Numbered from the stretch's first letter, positions 33,091 through 42,113 are shown. The stretch is DNA of 64,000 bases from Paenibacillus sp. MAEPY2 (GCF_000499205.1 NZ_AWUK01000010.1:62001-126000); one strand, 5' to 3'. The notes: a model not told the origin generated them from the sequence alone. A program made the numbers and translations.

Positions 33091-34944
33091 ATGCTGTTTG
33101 TGTTTCAACTTGTGATGGGAGTTTTATTGATATTCTCCTTTATTGGTTACATGCAGTTTGTTCGAAAGGCACTATCCATACGTTGGGAGTTCATCCCTGT
33201 ATTTGTGTTTTCCTCAATAGCATGTCTTGTTTTTCTTAGCGGTTTGGCAGGGCAGCTCTTCATTGGCAGCCTTGTCCTGCTTATCGTCGGATTACTATTG
33301 TATGGAAGAATGGTGTTTCTCGGAATGCGCCGAGGGGCATCCTTTCGCATTTCTTTTTCTTTATTCCAATTTTCATTTTTGGCAGGGACTTTTATTTTCT
33401 TACTGGTACTCTTCCAGAACCAATTGACGCACTACGATAATTTTTCCCATTGGGCGATTGTCTTGAAGCAGATGCTCAGCACCGATGCTTTTCCGACACC
33501 GGATTCGAACCTGATTGATTTTAAAAATTATCCGCTAGGGACCTCGTCATTTATTTATTATGTCTGTCGCTTTATGGGACATTCCCAGTCCGTGATGCTT
33601 CTGGCACAAGGTCTGCTGATCTTTTCCTGTTTTTACGCCATGTTCGGCATCGTTTCCGAGAAGAAACGTTTTCTGTTGTACGCGTTTCTCGGACTCGGGT
33701 TATCTACACTGTCCTTCTTCAACCTTACGATTCGGATCACTAACCTGCTCGTCGATTTCTTGCTCCCCATCTATGCGCTGGCCATTCTGGCAGTGGTCTA
33801 CCAGTATCGTCATAATATCAAGCGAGCGTGTATTGTCGTTCTTCCGCTTGCGGGTTTGCTGACAATCATCAAAAGCACCGGTATTATTTTTGCGGCCGTC
33901 GGCCTGATCTTCCTGGTGTACACATGGCTGACTCACGGACAAAAGTCCGGTTGGAAAAATGTACTCACTGTGGTGGGAACGATCTGCGGGGTGCTGATTC
34001 CTTACTTCGGCTGGAGCTGGCGAATGGCGACGGTATTCCAAGGGGTAGATAACAAGTTCGATGTTGCTGCTTCCGGGATTCAATCCGGCAAAACGGCAGA
34101 GCAGATGCATGAGATTCTGTGGCTGTTCATAAAATCGAGTACGGATATTACGACACGGCCGGTCATCGGTATTATTGTTTTCCAGATTGTAGCAATTGCA
34201 GCTTCGGTATTTGCCTATGTGGTGCTTAAGAAGAAATGGAATTTGTGGAAAGTACTGATTGCGCTGGATGTCGTATTGTTGCTGTATTATGCAGGGATTC
34301 TGGCGTTGTATCTCTTCTCCATGCCGCTGGATGAGGCCATCAGGCTGGCAGGTTTTGAACGTTATGCGTCGAGTATCGTGGTACTGTTCGCGGGTGGACT
34401 GGTGCTGTGCGCTGCGATTGACCTGGAGCGTTCTTTCCACTATCGGATTGGTGAAGTGCCTGATTATCAAGCCTTCAAGACGGTCGAGACCAAGGGTCAT
34501 TATCAAAAAGGAATTATCGGCTGTATCGCGATTGCGGCGACCATCCTTTTATCGGAATACAATGGGATCGTCTCGATTGCCAAAACCTACGACACGACAC
34601 TCCCTTACAAGATCCATGCAGTAACTGGTGATCGCTGGTATAAAGGGGGTCAGGAGGATAACAACAGATATTTATTCTACGCCTCGGACAGGGACCAACA
34701 GGTCACGAATTATTACATGCAGTATGTCGGGAAGTATTTCTTGTATGCTCCGCATGTGGACGGAATCGTACTGTTCTATGAGGATAATATGGACAATCTT
34801 CTGAGCGGTTACGATTATCTGGTCGTCGTGGAGACGGATCGTAACGCAAAGTGGTTGCTGAAAAAGCACTATGGCATTGACATGCAGGAAGGGATCTACA
34901 AAATTACCCGTTCCGGGGAAAAGATCGTTCTTACGCTAACTTGA
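33091..34944 (+). CDS. GT-C-like polytopic membrane protein of the glycan operon
   Basis: 617-residue membrane protein with about a dozen helices and a C-terminal ~120-residue soluble domain (SDRDQQVTNYYMQYVGKYFL, GYDYLVVVETDRNAKWLLKK). An early extracellular loop carries THYDNFSHWAIVLKQMLS, reminiscent of the acidic loop-1 site of lipid-sugar-using GT-C transferases. Ribosome site AGGAGA. It begins 11 nt after the synthase, so it is part of the same transcript. It probably adds a side sugar from the lipid carrier made by the first gene (inference), giving a decorated exopolysaccharide. Confidence 0.8.
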   Translation: MLFVFQLVMGVLLIFSFIGYMQFVRKALSIRWEFIPVFVFSSIACLVFLSGLAGQLFIGSLVLLIVGLLLYGRMVFLGMRRGASFRISFSLFQFSFLAGTFIFLLVLFQNQLTHYDNFSHWAIVLKQMLSTDAFPTPDSNLIDFKNYPLGTSSFIYYVCRFMGHSQSVMLLAQGLLIFSCFYAMFGIVSEKKRFLLYAFLGLGLSTLSFFNLTIRITNLLVDFLLPIYALAILAVVYQYRHNIKRACIVVLPLAGLLTIIKSTGIIFAAVGLIFLVYTWLTHGQKSGWKNVLTVVGTICGVLIPYFGWSWRMATVFQGVDNKFDVAASGIQSGKTAEQMHEILWLFIKSSTDITTRPVIGIIVFQIVAIAASVFAYVVLKKKWNLWKVLIALDVVLLLYYAGILALYLFSMPLDEAIRLAGFERYASSIVVLFAGGLVLCAAIDLERSFHYRIGEVPDYQAFKTVETKGHYQKGIIGCIAIAATILLSEYNGIVSIAKTYDTTLPYKIHAVTGDRWYKGGQEDNNRYLFYASDRDQQVTNYYMQYVGKYFLYAPHVDGIVLFYEDNMDNLLSGYDYLVVVETDRNAKWLLKKHYGIDMQEGIYKITRSGEKIVLTLT

Positions 34945-35077
34945 GATCATTTCAGTGGACTTTGATTTGGTTCATGGCTTATGTATAATGTAACTAGCCT
35001 GGAAATGAAGGGACTGAACTATGCGCAGATATCAATATTTTAAACCTAACTATTAAATCTAATGGGAGGAAAAAGTA

Positions 35078-35608
35078 TTGATTACAGAGTTACACACAGA
35101 ACGTTTACATTTGAGAAAAATGAAGGTATCGGATTCTTCGAGCTTGTTTACGGTTTGGTCTGATCCGGATGTTACTAAATTTATGAATGTTCGTTGTTTT
35201 ACTGACGTAGAGCAAGCGAAAGAAATGATCAACCTTCTGGATGATCTTTCTCGGGATCGTAAGGCTATTCGTTTCACCATAATTAAAAAAGAGTCCAACG
35301 AAATTATAGGTTCATGCGGTTATAATTCTTTGGATTTTGACAACTTAAAAGCTGAAATTGGATATGATCTTGCTAAATCATCTTGGGGAAGAGGATATGC
35401 TTCAGAGGCGGTCTCTTCTTTGGTGGATCACGCATTCTCATCTTTAAAACTGAACCGAGTCGAAGCCAAGGTTGATCCCGAAAATGTGAGTTCTATAAAG
35501 CTCTTAGAAAAGCTCCGTTTCACATTTGAAGGAACACTGAGAGAATATGAACGTGTAGAAGGGACTTTTAACGATCTCCATATGTATTCAAAGTTAATAT
35601 CAGATTGA
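35078..35608 (+). CDS. GNAT acetyltransferase (RimJ/RimL-like)
   Basis: 176-residue GCN5-type N-acetyltransferase: LHTERLHLRKMKVSDSSSLF, GSCGYNSLDFDNLKAEIGYD, the acetyl-CoA loop SSWGRGYASEAVSSLVDHAF, NRVEAKVDPENVSSIKLLEK, FTFEGTLREYERVEGTFND. Such proteins acetylate protein N-termini or small molecules. The start is TTG 35078 with GGGAGG 9 nt upstream. Stand-alone gene closed by a long perfect terminator. Confidence 0.92.
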   Translation: MITELHTERLHLRKMKVSDSSSLFTVWSDPDVTKFMNVRCFTDVEQAKEMINLLDDLSRDRKAIRFTIIKKESNEIIGSCGYNSLDFDNLKAEIGYDLAKSSWGRGYASEAVSSLVDHAFSSLKLNRVEAKVDPENVSSIKLLEKLRFTFEGTLREYERVEGTFNDLHMYSKLISD

Positions 35609-35666
35609 TGTCATGTTCCCATTGGCATAAGAAAAGGGATACATGAGTTTTATATAAGAACTTATT

Positions 35667-35702
35667 CAAAGAGGCCATTCCATAGTTGGAATGGCCTCTT
35701 TG
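35667..35702. terminator. Long bidirectional terminator
   Basis: Perfect 16-bp stem made of CAAAGAGGCCATTCCA and TGGAATGGCCTCTTTG with a TAGT loop. It lies between converging genes and serves both strands. Confidence 0.85.
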
Positions 35703-35755
35703 TCCATATACAGCGATATCGATATTAATTTAGTCGCATGTGGTTCGCAGGCGAT

Positions 35756-36517
35756 TTATTCAATTAGATTTTTCGTTGTGTTATACATCTGTTCTGCATA
35801 CTTGTCGATTTCATCCCGAGACATGCGTAAGCGAGCAACAGAGGTACCGTATCCAATTTCCTTGTGCCCCTCTTCTAATCCCTTGAAAATTCCGTCTGCG
35901 AAGGCATCCAATGGTTCTCCATGCGTATGCAGCCCTGCTCCACCCAGGTCTGTACTTACTGCCGGAGGAGCAACTTCAATGACCTCTACAGACGTATCCG
36001 AAAGCTGGTGTCTAAGGCTGATTGTAAAGGAGTGAAGTGCCGCTTTGGTAGCTGAGTATATCGGTGCAATCGCAAACGGCGTAAAAGCTAAACCAGAAGT
36101 GACATTAATGATCGTGGCCTCTTCTTTGGCTGCAAGATAAGGAGCGAACAGCATGGATAGATGCAAAGGTGCCTCAATATTCGTTGTAATTTCTTTATTG
36201 AAATAACTCCAATCGTTCTTCACATCTGACTTGAGCACATTAAAACGCTGTTGAATTCCGGCATTATTGACCAATGCATTTACTTCCGGATAGTTCACGG
36301 TTACCCAATCAAACAATGCCACACGCTCGGACTCCATATTCAGATCATTCACATACGTAATGAGGTCTGGGTGTGTTTCTTTTGCATGTTGAAGTACATC
36401 TGCACGTCGACCAGTAACAATGACTGTATTCCCAGCTTTTAAGAAGCGCTCTGCAAACGCTAATCCAATGCCAGCACTTCCGCCGGTAATGAGTACTGTA
36501 TTTCCTGAAAGTTTCAT
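35756..36517 (-). CDS. SDR oxidoreductase (DltE-like) under MerR control
   Basis: 253-residue short-chain dehydrogenase: VLITGGSAGIGLAFAERFLK (cofactor loop), NNAGIQQRF, INVTSGLAF and the catalytic IYSATKAALHSF. The start ATG 36517 has AGAGGAGAG upstream; the open frame runs further but is Lys/Arg-rich antisense-like text. It begins 16 nt after the merR-type gene, so the two form one operon, transcribed from the MerR-type promoter at 36963-36993. Substrate unknown; relatives act on carbonyls. Confidence 0.92.
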   Translation of the reverse strand: MKLSGNTVLITGGSAGIGLAFAERFLKAGNTVIVTGRRADVLQHAKETHPDLITYVNDLNMESERVALFDWVTVNYPEVNALVNNAGIQQRFNVLKSDVKNDWSYFNKEITTNIEAPLHLSMLFAPYLAAKEEATIINVTSGLAFTPFAIAPIYSATKAALHSFTISLRHQLSDTSVEVIEVAPPAVSTDLGGAGLHTHGEPLDAFADGIFKGLEEGHKEIGYGTSVARLRMSRDEIDKYAEQMYNTTKNLIE

Positions 36518-36533
36518 TATAGTTTCTCTCCTC

Positions 36534-36920
36534 TTAGGTTTCTTTTTCTTCGTTTCTTTCCTGTATCTGATGAGTATAACGATTAATTTTAAAATCAATT
36601 CCCTTTAGGGATTCCTGCATCAACGAAATTTCATCCAGCACTGCTTGCTTGTGGTTTTGCATCATTTCAAGCCTGGCCTCAAGCGTACAATTCCCTTCTA
36701 TGATCCAGTCCATATATTGCTTAATTTGACTAATGGGCATATGCGTGTTTTTTAAGCGAACAAGGGTTTCCAATAAAGCCATCTGATCTTCTGAAAATAA
36801 TCGTCTGCCAGCATCATCGCGCTCAATCATGGGCAGAAGTCCCTTTTTCTCATAAAAACGTAATGTTGAGTCTGGAATATTCAATTGGGCAGAAGCTTCG
36901 CTAATGGAAAAATACTTCAT
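36534..36920 (-). CDS. MerR family regulator
   Basis: 128-residue MerR protein: N-terminal winged helix (YFSISEASAQLNIPDSTLRF, YEKKGLLPMIERDDAGRRLF), a long dimerisation helix and no metal-binding cysteine pair, so it belongs to the small-molecule or stress-responding, YyaN/AdhR-like branch. TTGGAGG precedes the ATG. It and the following SDR gene share a promoter of the MerR-activated type with an operator in an over-long spacer. Confidence 0.92.
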   Translation of the reverse strand: MKYFSISEASAQLNIPDSTLRFYEKKGLLPMIERDDAGRRLFSEDQMALLETLVRLKNTHMPISQIKQYMDWIIEGNCTLEARLEMMQNHKQAVLDEISLMQESLKGIDFKINRYTHQIQERNEEKET

Positions 36921-36962
36921 GTTGGAGACCTCCAAATGGATGTTAACTCTGTCGACAGGAAT

Positions 36963-36993
36963 AGCATACGACTTAAACCATGGTTTAAGTCAA
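36963..36993 (-). promoter_or_regulatory. MerR-type promoter with 19-bp spacer and perfect operator
   Basis: On the minus strand: -35 TTGACT (36993-36988), 19-bp spacer, -10 TATGCT (36968-36963). A perfect 22-bp palindrome (36970-36991, core CTTAAACCATGGTTTAAG) fills the spacer, as expected for MerR regulators that untwist promoters. Confidence 0.9.
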
Positions 36994-37108
36994 TAAGGTA
37001 AGATCAATTATTTTTGGATGTAATCAGTCTCACGGGTAAAGGGAATCTTTTATTATCAGATTTTCATATTCTATAGCTACTTAAATGAAATACAATGCTA
37101 TTATAGGT

Positions 37109-37132
37109 AAGGGCATCCACTTGGATGCCTTT
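37109..37132 (+). terminator. Hairpin before the histidine kinase gene
   Basis: GGCATCCA/TGGATGCC stem with flanking A and T; weak T tract. It lies about 70 nt before the kinase start, so it is either a 5'-UTR element or a terminator for upstream leakage. Confidence 0.4.
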
Positions 37133-37198
37133 AAATATAGCAATGAAAAGGGTACATACACACCGAAGGTGTCGACATTAATTTAAAGTGGTGAGTGG

Positions 37199-38416
37199 AT
37201 GAAAGAATTGTGCAGTCAGGTCAACCGAAAAACCTATTATATTTCCATGTTAACGCTCATTGCTCTTATGCTAGCCGGATTAATACTATCGACGACAGAA
37301 TTAAACGGGATTACCTTGGGGTATGTGATCCATTTTTCATGTGTGGCCATTCTAGCGGTTTGTTTGTTGGTCTACCCCAAGCATGAAACCTATTTTTTCA
37401 GAAAGGTCATCATTTTATTTGGCTTTGCTTATTTCTATACCCTGTTTTTCTTATATCCAGAGACGTGGACTACCTATATCCTCATTTGTCTCATTCCTTC
37501 ACTTGCCATTCTGTTTTTTGATTTAAAATTGTTTTATTTCTCCATCATTGTGAATGGATTTTTAATATTGATTACGTTTGGTTATATCATTCTGATTGAT
37601 CAAGGGAATGTATATTCATATTTACATCATGATATCCTAGGGAACCTCATTAATATTATAGCGAGCCAGGTTTTATTATTTCTCATCTTCCATCTATCCT
37701 TTAGTCGTATGAAAAAGCAGCAGCTCTACCATGAGCAATTACAACAATCGGAGCGTCTAAAGATGATAGCTCATTTGACGGCAGCTGTAGCGCATGAGAT
37801 TAGAAATCCAGTCACCGTTGTTCGAGGTTTTTTGCAGCTATACAGAGAAGATCCTGCATTTGATGAACCAATCAAAAACAAGTTCAAATTAATGATAGAT
37901 GAGCTGAATACCGTTGAACAGATTACCTCCCAATTTCTAACCCTCTCCAAACCTAATAAAGATCAGAAACCGGAAAAAGTGGATGTGAAAGATGCTCTAC
38001 AGAGCGTAACAGGTCTGGTCCGTTCCTATGCGATGTTATCTGATAATCAGATGAATATCGAGGCAGAGGAGAATTGCTTCATTTTTATTAATCCCATTGA
38101 GTTTAAGCAGTTGCTGATGAATTTAATTAAAAATGCTTTGGAAGCTTCAAATATGGGAAAACCTGTGACTGTGATTGCCAAAAGAAATCATCATTATATC
38201 GAGATCAGGATCATTGATGAAGGGAACGGGATGTCAGAGGATGAGGTGAAGTCGCTCGGGACGCCGTTTTATTCATTAAAAAGTAATGGAACGGGACTAG
38301 GATTAATGATCTGTTTTAATATTGTAGAAAAATATGACGGGGAAATTAATTATGAGAGTGTGAAAGGTGTGGGAACAACCGTTACGATTCGCTTCCTGGC
38401 GACGGTTGGAGAGTGA
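37199..38416 (+). CDS. Orphan sensor histidine kinase (sporulation-kinase-like)
   Basis: 405-residue membrane histidine kinase with six or so N-terminal helices and no sizeable extracellular domain (about residues 15-175), then the dimerisation/phosphoacceptor helix LTAAVAHEIRNPVTVVRGFL (H-box) and the ATPase domain with N box LLMNLIKNALEASN, G1 IDEGNGMS and G2 NGTGLGLMICFNIVEKY. The layout resembles KinB-type kinases that feed the Spo0A phosphorelay. No response-regulator gene is adjacent, as is usual for such orphans. GTGGTGAG is the ribosome site. Confidence 0.9.
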   Translation: MKELCSQVNRKTYYISMLTLIALMLAGLILSTTELNGITLGYVIHFSCVAILAVCLLVYPKHETYFFRKVIILFGFAYFYTLFFLYPETWTTYILICLIPSLAILFFDLKLFYFSIIVNGFLILITFGYIILIDQGNVYSYLHHDILGNLINIIASQVLLFLIFHLSFSRMKKQQLYHEQLQQSERLKMIAHLTAAVAHEIRNPVTVVRGFLQLYREDPAFDEPIKNKFKLMIDELNTVEQITSQFLTLSKPNKDQKPEKVDVKDALQSVTGLVRSYAMLSDNQMNIEAEENCFIFINPIEFKQLLMNLIKNALEASNMGKPVTVIAKRNHHYIEIRIIDEGNGMSEDEVKSLGTPFYSLKSNGTGLGLMICFNIVEKYDGEINYESVKGVGTTVTIRFLATVGE

Positions 38417-38504
38417 AGCTATTTCAGATCCGCATTGGGGCTTGCAAGGATACCCTCCATGTAAGGATATGCTTCTTCATAACCAAGCTAATATGATGGA
38501 GAAT

Positions 38505-38742
38505 TGCGGTATTAGGACTTGAAATAATTGAGAGAACTGGCGGTTGGTGCGAGGCAGTAGGTATCCGAATCCAAAATCACCTCAGAGCAGGCCTTCGAAA
38601 TAATAGTAGACGGGCCCGGTATTCTACCGTTATATAGAAGCATCGTTGTTGGACGATGACAGAGAGGGTGTATTCATTCATACACCAATCAGGGTGGTAA
38701 CGCGGAATAGACTCCGTCCCTAATGGGATGGAGTTTTTTGTG
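38505..38742 (+). ncRNA. T-box riboswitch, probable isoleucine specifier
   Basis: Complete T-box leader: stem I with GAGAGAACTGG, the distal loop GGTTGGTGCGAGG and the downstream strand ATCACCTCAGAG; a stem III (GGTGTA-TACACC); the T-box AGGGTGGTAACGCGG (38691-38705); and a terminator ACTCCGTCCC-TAAT-GGGATGGAGT with six T (38711-38739). By its position before ACC-TCAGAG, the specifier is most likely ATC (Ile); assignment by eye. It controls the downstream GNAT gene. Confidence 0.9.
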
Positions 38743-38770
38743 TTTTTATAATGATCGAGGAGGAATGGGT

Positions 38771-39580
38771 ATGTGGCAAAAGTTTGGTGTAAAAGATCGA
38801 GTACTGCGTCAGAATATGTTTATGGCTGACGAAGTCCAGTACAATCTTATTCATCGTATTTGCGAGTCAGAGTGTTCAACCTGCCTAAAGGCTTCTAATG
38901 AAACAATGATCTTTGCCCAGTCAGAAGGGCACAACGCTTGGTTATGGATTTCCAAGGAACTTGCAGCTGAGGAAAAGAACAAGCTCCTGCAAGAACTTTT
39001 AGAAGTTATCAAGGGAACGGAGCTTCCTGGTATATCAGGTGACCGAACGACTGTTGATCACTTTGCTGACGTATATTCAGAGTCTAATGGGCTCCAATAC
39101 GTTCCTTATATGATTATGGAATCCTACGTTTGTTCAGAGGTAAGGAAGCCAGTTCGTGTAGAAGGGAATTTGCACCTAGCTACTAGACATCATTTGGAGA
39201 CAGTTGCGGAATTTTTAGCTGGTTTCTCGGAAGGAGCTTATGGAGTCAAGGTTGAGCCGTCTAGTCAAATTCAAGCAGCGGAGTCGGTCATGGAGACAGG
39301 TAATTTGTATCTCTGGCTAGTAGATGGACACCCTGTATCCATGGCTAATATTGCACATCGTTCTCCAAGACATGCAAGAATTAATGCAGTATATACGCCG
39401 TATGCCTTTCGTAAGAAAGGATATGCTAGTGCAGTTGTAGCAGAATTATGTTCTATCCTTAAATCAGAGGGGTTAGTTCCTATGCTTTATGCAGATTTGA
39501 AGAATCCTGATGCGAATAAGGTTTATCAAAATATAGGTTTTGTTGAAAGTGGTCAAGTAGCTGACATTAAATTCAAATAG
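38771..39580 (+). CDS. GNAT acetyltransferase under T-box control
   Basis: 269-residue protein with a ~130-residue N-terminal region (Cys-containing CESECSTCLKASNETMIFAQ) and a C-terminal GNAT domain (about 135-265; LWLVDGHPVSMANIAHRSPR, INAVYTPYAFRKKGYASAVV, NPDANKVYQNIGFVESG), as in FR47/YjcK-like two-domain acetyltransferases. The start is ATG 38771, 7 nt after GAGGAGG. An upstream in-frame ATG at 38723 lies within the T-box terminator and is rejected. Control by uncharged tRNA suggests a role linked to amino-acid starvation, for example acetylation of an amino acid, dipeptide or aminoacyl analog (inference). Confidence 0.9.
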   Translation: MWQKFGVKDRVLRQNMFMADEVQYNLIHRICESECSTCLKASNETMIFAQSEGHNAWLWISKELAAEEKNKLLQELLEVIKGTELPGISGDRTTVDHFADVYSESNGLQYVPYMIMESYVCSEVRKPVRVEGNLHLATRHHLETVAEFLAGFSEGAYGVKVEPSSQIQAAESVMETGNLYLWLVDGHPVSMANIAHRSPRHARINAVYTPYAFRKKGYASAVVAELCSILKSEGLVPMLYADLKNPDANKVYQNIGFVESGQVADIKFK

Positions 39581-39606
39581 GAGAAAAGCGATGTAGAGCA
39601 TGACTT

Positions 39607-39657
39607 CACTGAGAATCAATTTAGGCATATATAGTATTTTTGTTTTGACTCTCAGTG
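39607..39657. repeat. Inverted repeat after the T-box gene
   Basis: Arms CACTGAGAATCAA and TTGACTCTCAGTG (12 of 13 pair) around an AT-rich ~25-nt loop; possible weak terminator. Confidence 0.45.
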
Positions 39658-40036
39658 GCATGCTGATCAGGAGTTTTGGTAAATCTTATCTATTATCCAT
39701 TGGATTTTGGGATTGCCAAAGTTCGCTTAAATGCTTCTATATTGTCTGTCAGAAAATCGCTATTTTCTAATCCAGCATGGGCGATCATGTTCTTGATATT
39801 TTGGACTTTGCTTGAGTGAGAGCCAATTCCAGCAATGCTGAGATAGAATGACAGCACCTCTTGGTGCGGTGAGATCTGGTTCCAGTGACATAACTAAAAG
39901 AATCCCTTATGCATTCCCTTTGGAATTATCATGGACAAAGACATACAAAGGAAGTACCATAATAGATGTTCATTTCTGGAAATTTTATATAATTACAGAT
40001 GAGACTTCATTTAAAATGCTTAAAAGGAGATTCGAT
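39658..40036. other. Intergenic, no gene seen
   Basis: About 380 nt. The frame of the following LRR gene is open far upstream (to 39848), but that extension lacks a ribosome site and a protein-like sequence. No promoter can be placed with confidence. Confidence 0.5.
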
Positions 40037-40789
40037 ATGCCCACTCAATTCGTAAAAAGGTTGATCGTATTCTGTTTGGTTCTCGTGTTATTGCCGGCAA
40101 CAACCATGTCTGCTGCTCCCGTTATTAAAGACGCGGCTCTGGCCAAAGTTATTCGGACAACATTGAAGATATCGTCTAAAAAAGAAGTGAAAACGAGCGA
40201 TTTGAAGAAATTAAAATTGATATATGCCGAGGATAACAAAAATAAGATTTCCAATCTGCAAGGGCTTGAAAATGCCGTTAACTTGGTGGAGCTAATTCTG
40301 CCCGGACATAATATAAAAAATATTACTTCGCTCAGCAAGTTGAAAAAACTGGAGTTCTTAGTTCTTGAAGGGAATCAGATCAAAGATCTCACCCCACTCA
40401 CCGGGTTAAGCAATTTAGAAAGTCTCTTAATTAGTGGTAACCAAATTAAAAATCTAACGCCGTTGAAAAATTCACATAAGTTGACCAGTTTGCTTGCCAG
40501 CGACAATCAGATAGCAGACCTAAGTCCACTTCAGAAATTAAATCTGGAATGGATCATTATGGATAAAAATAAAATTCAAGATTTGACACCATTAAAGAAC
40601 CATCGGACATTGGAGTACCTTTATGTGGAGGATAACCTCATTCAGGATATTGCAGTGCTCGAGACCATCCCCCATTTAGTGGAGGTGTCCTTGGCCGGCA
40701 ACCCGTTGAATGAACAGGCGGAGCAAGTTATACAGAATCTGGAGAAGAAAGGTGTCATTGTGAGTTTGGAAAAGGATGAGGAGCAATAA
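40037..40789 (+). CDS. Secreted leucine-rich-repeat (internalin-like) protein
   Basis: 250-residue protein with a signal peptide (VKRLIVFCLVLVLLPATTMS-AAP, about 6-28), a short cap, then about six LRRs of 21-22 residues of the SDS22/internalin type, each with the NxIxDLxPL consensus (for example GNQIKDLTPLTGLSNLESLL and DNQIADLSPLQKLNLEWIIM). No LPxTG or membrane anchor, so secreted to the medium or wall-associated. The start ATG 40037 has AAAAGGAG 6-7 nt upstream. Binds a protein or glycan partner, unknown. Followed by a strong terminator. Confidence 0.88.
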   Translation: MPTQFVKRLIVFCLVLVLLPATTMSAAPVIKDAALAKVIRTTLKISSKKEVKTSDLKKLKLIYAEDNKNKISNLQGLENAVNLVELILPGHNIKNITSLSKLKKLEFLVLEGNQIKDLTPLTGLSNLESLLISGNQIKNLTPLKNSHKLTSLLASDNQIADLSPLQKLNLEWIIMDKNKIQDLTPLKNHRTLEYLYVEDNLIQDIAVLETIPHLVEVSLAGNPLNEQAEQVIQNLEKKGVIVSLEKDEEQ

Positions 40790-40860
40790 GGCGAGATAGG
40801 CTTGAATTTTGGACTATTAGCTCTTGTTCTTACTCAAATCTAAAGTTAAAGTAAAAAATC

Positions 40861-40888
40861 AAGGCTGCCATTTTGGCAGCCTTTTTTT
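40861..40888 (+). terminator. Terminator of the LRR gene
   Basis: AAGGCTGCCA/TGGCAGCCTT, TTTT loop, seven T. Confidence 0.92.
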
Positions 40889-41003
40889 GTCTCGACAGAA
40901 AAACATCGTTACTACAGACGAAGAGCTGGTGGTTGAGGGACTAGAATTTTATTTTCATGCCGCAATTCAACCAACCCACGTCAACCAAATCTCGGTCCAC
41001 ATA

Positions 41004-42113
41004 CTATTCCAACTCGATTTCTTTCACCGTCTCACCCTCAACCAGCACGGGCTGGTAGTAGGTGTTAGTGGGTAAATCCTTTTTGCCTTGCAGTTTCTTG
41101 ATGACCCAATCCGCTGCATCACGGCCCATTTGCTCTTGGGGGTGGGTTAACGTCGTAAGTTTGATGTTGGCATTCTTGGCGATGTAAGAATTGTCCTGGC
41201 CGATAATGGATAACTCGTCCGGGATCGAAATTCCCAGCTTCCTACACGCATGTACGACCTCCAGCCCCACTTCGTCGTTGTAACAGACAAGGGATGTCAG
41301 CACATCTCTGTTTTCCTCCAGGAACACCTCCAGATTGGTGGAGAGATCCGGCTTCGATGCCGTATCGAACGAAAGTACCTGTTCGGGATGAAATCGCAGC
41401 TTGGCTTCGCCCAGCGCTTTGATGTATCCCTTCATCCGATACTTCCCTTGCAAGTCATCCATTTTCGCGATAATGCCGATCTGGCTATGTCCTTTGGCGA
41501 TCAGCTCCCGGGTAGCAAGATAACTAGACTGCACGTCATCCAGACAGAAGAAAGGCACCTCCAGCTCTTCATAAAAGGCATTGATCATCGTGAACGGAAC
41601 GTCCTGCTCTTTAAAGGAAAGATAATAAGCAATGTTGGGATTGTACAGATTGCTTTTGGTCGGTTCAACAATCAGCCCATCGACGCCGTAAGCCAGCATC
41701 ATTTCGAGCGCTTTTTTCTCTTGGGCAACGTCGTTATTCGTGCTGGCTAACAGCAACGAGTAATTATCTTCATTCAATCGGCCTTCAATGCCGCGGATGA
41801 TGGAGGGGAAGATGTAATCGGAGATATACGTCGTGATGACGCCGATTGTTTTTTTCATCGTGTTCCCGCCGGTTCTGGATCGATAGAGATTGCTTACATA
41901 GGTGCCGGAACCTTTCTCGCTTCTCAAAAAGCCCTCGTTCGACAGCTCCAAAATGGCCTTCCGCACCGTCTGGCGACTCACGTTGTAGCTGTCCTGTAAT
42001 GCGGATTCGGTAGGAATTTGTTCGCCTACGCTATAGGTTCCAGACAGGATATTGCTCTTGATATCATCAATGATGACCTGATACTTTGGCTTCACACAGT
42101 CCACTTCTTTCAT
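41004..42113 (-). CDS. araR: AraR-type arabinose repressor (GntR-LacI hybrid)
   Basis: 369-residue repressor with an N-terminal GntR winged helix (about 1-75; GEQIPTESALQDSYNVSRQT, LSNEGFLRSEKGSGTYV) fused to a LacI/periplasmic-binding-type effector domain (about 85-365; TMKKTIGVITTYISDYIF, HSQIGIIAKMDDLQGKYRMK). This architecture and divergence from araBDA are typical of AraR, which releases DNA on binding L-arabinose. Start uncertain: ATG 42113 has no good ribosome site; the GTG 18 nt further in (VKPKYQ) fits the usual N-terminus better. An AraR-type box lies in its own promoter. Confidence 0.93.
   Translation of the reverse strand: MKEVDCVKPKYQVIIDDIKSNILSGTYSVGEQIPTESALQDSYNVSRQTVRKAILELSNEGFLRSEKGSGTYVSNLYRSRTGGNTMKKTIGVITTYISDYIFPSIIRGIEGRLNEDNYSLLLASTNNDVAQEKKALEMMLAYGVDGLIVEPTKSNLYNPNIAYYLSFKEQDVPFTMINAFYEELEVPFFCLDDVQSSYLATRELIAKGHSQIGIIAKMDDLQGKYRMKGYIKALGEAKLRFHPEQVLSFDTASKPDLSTNLEVFLEENRDVLTSLVCYNDEVGLEVVHACRKLGISIPDELSIIGQDNSYIAKNANIKLTTLTHPQEQMGRDAADWVIKKLQGKKDLPTNTYYQPVLVEGETVKEIELE

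Noticed and set aside
38723..38770. GNAT start inside the T-box terminator
   Set aside because: The ATG at 38723 is part of the terminator hairpin and has no ribosome site; ATG 38771 follows GAGGAGG.
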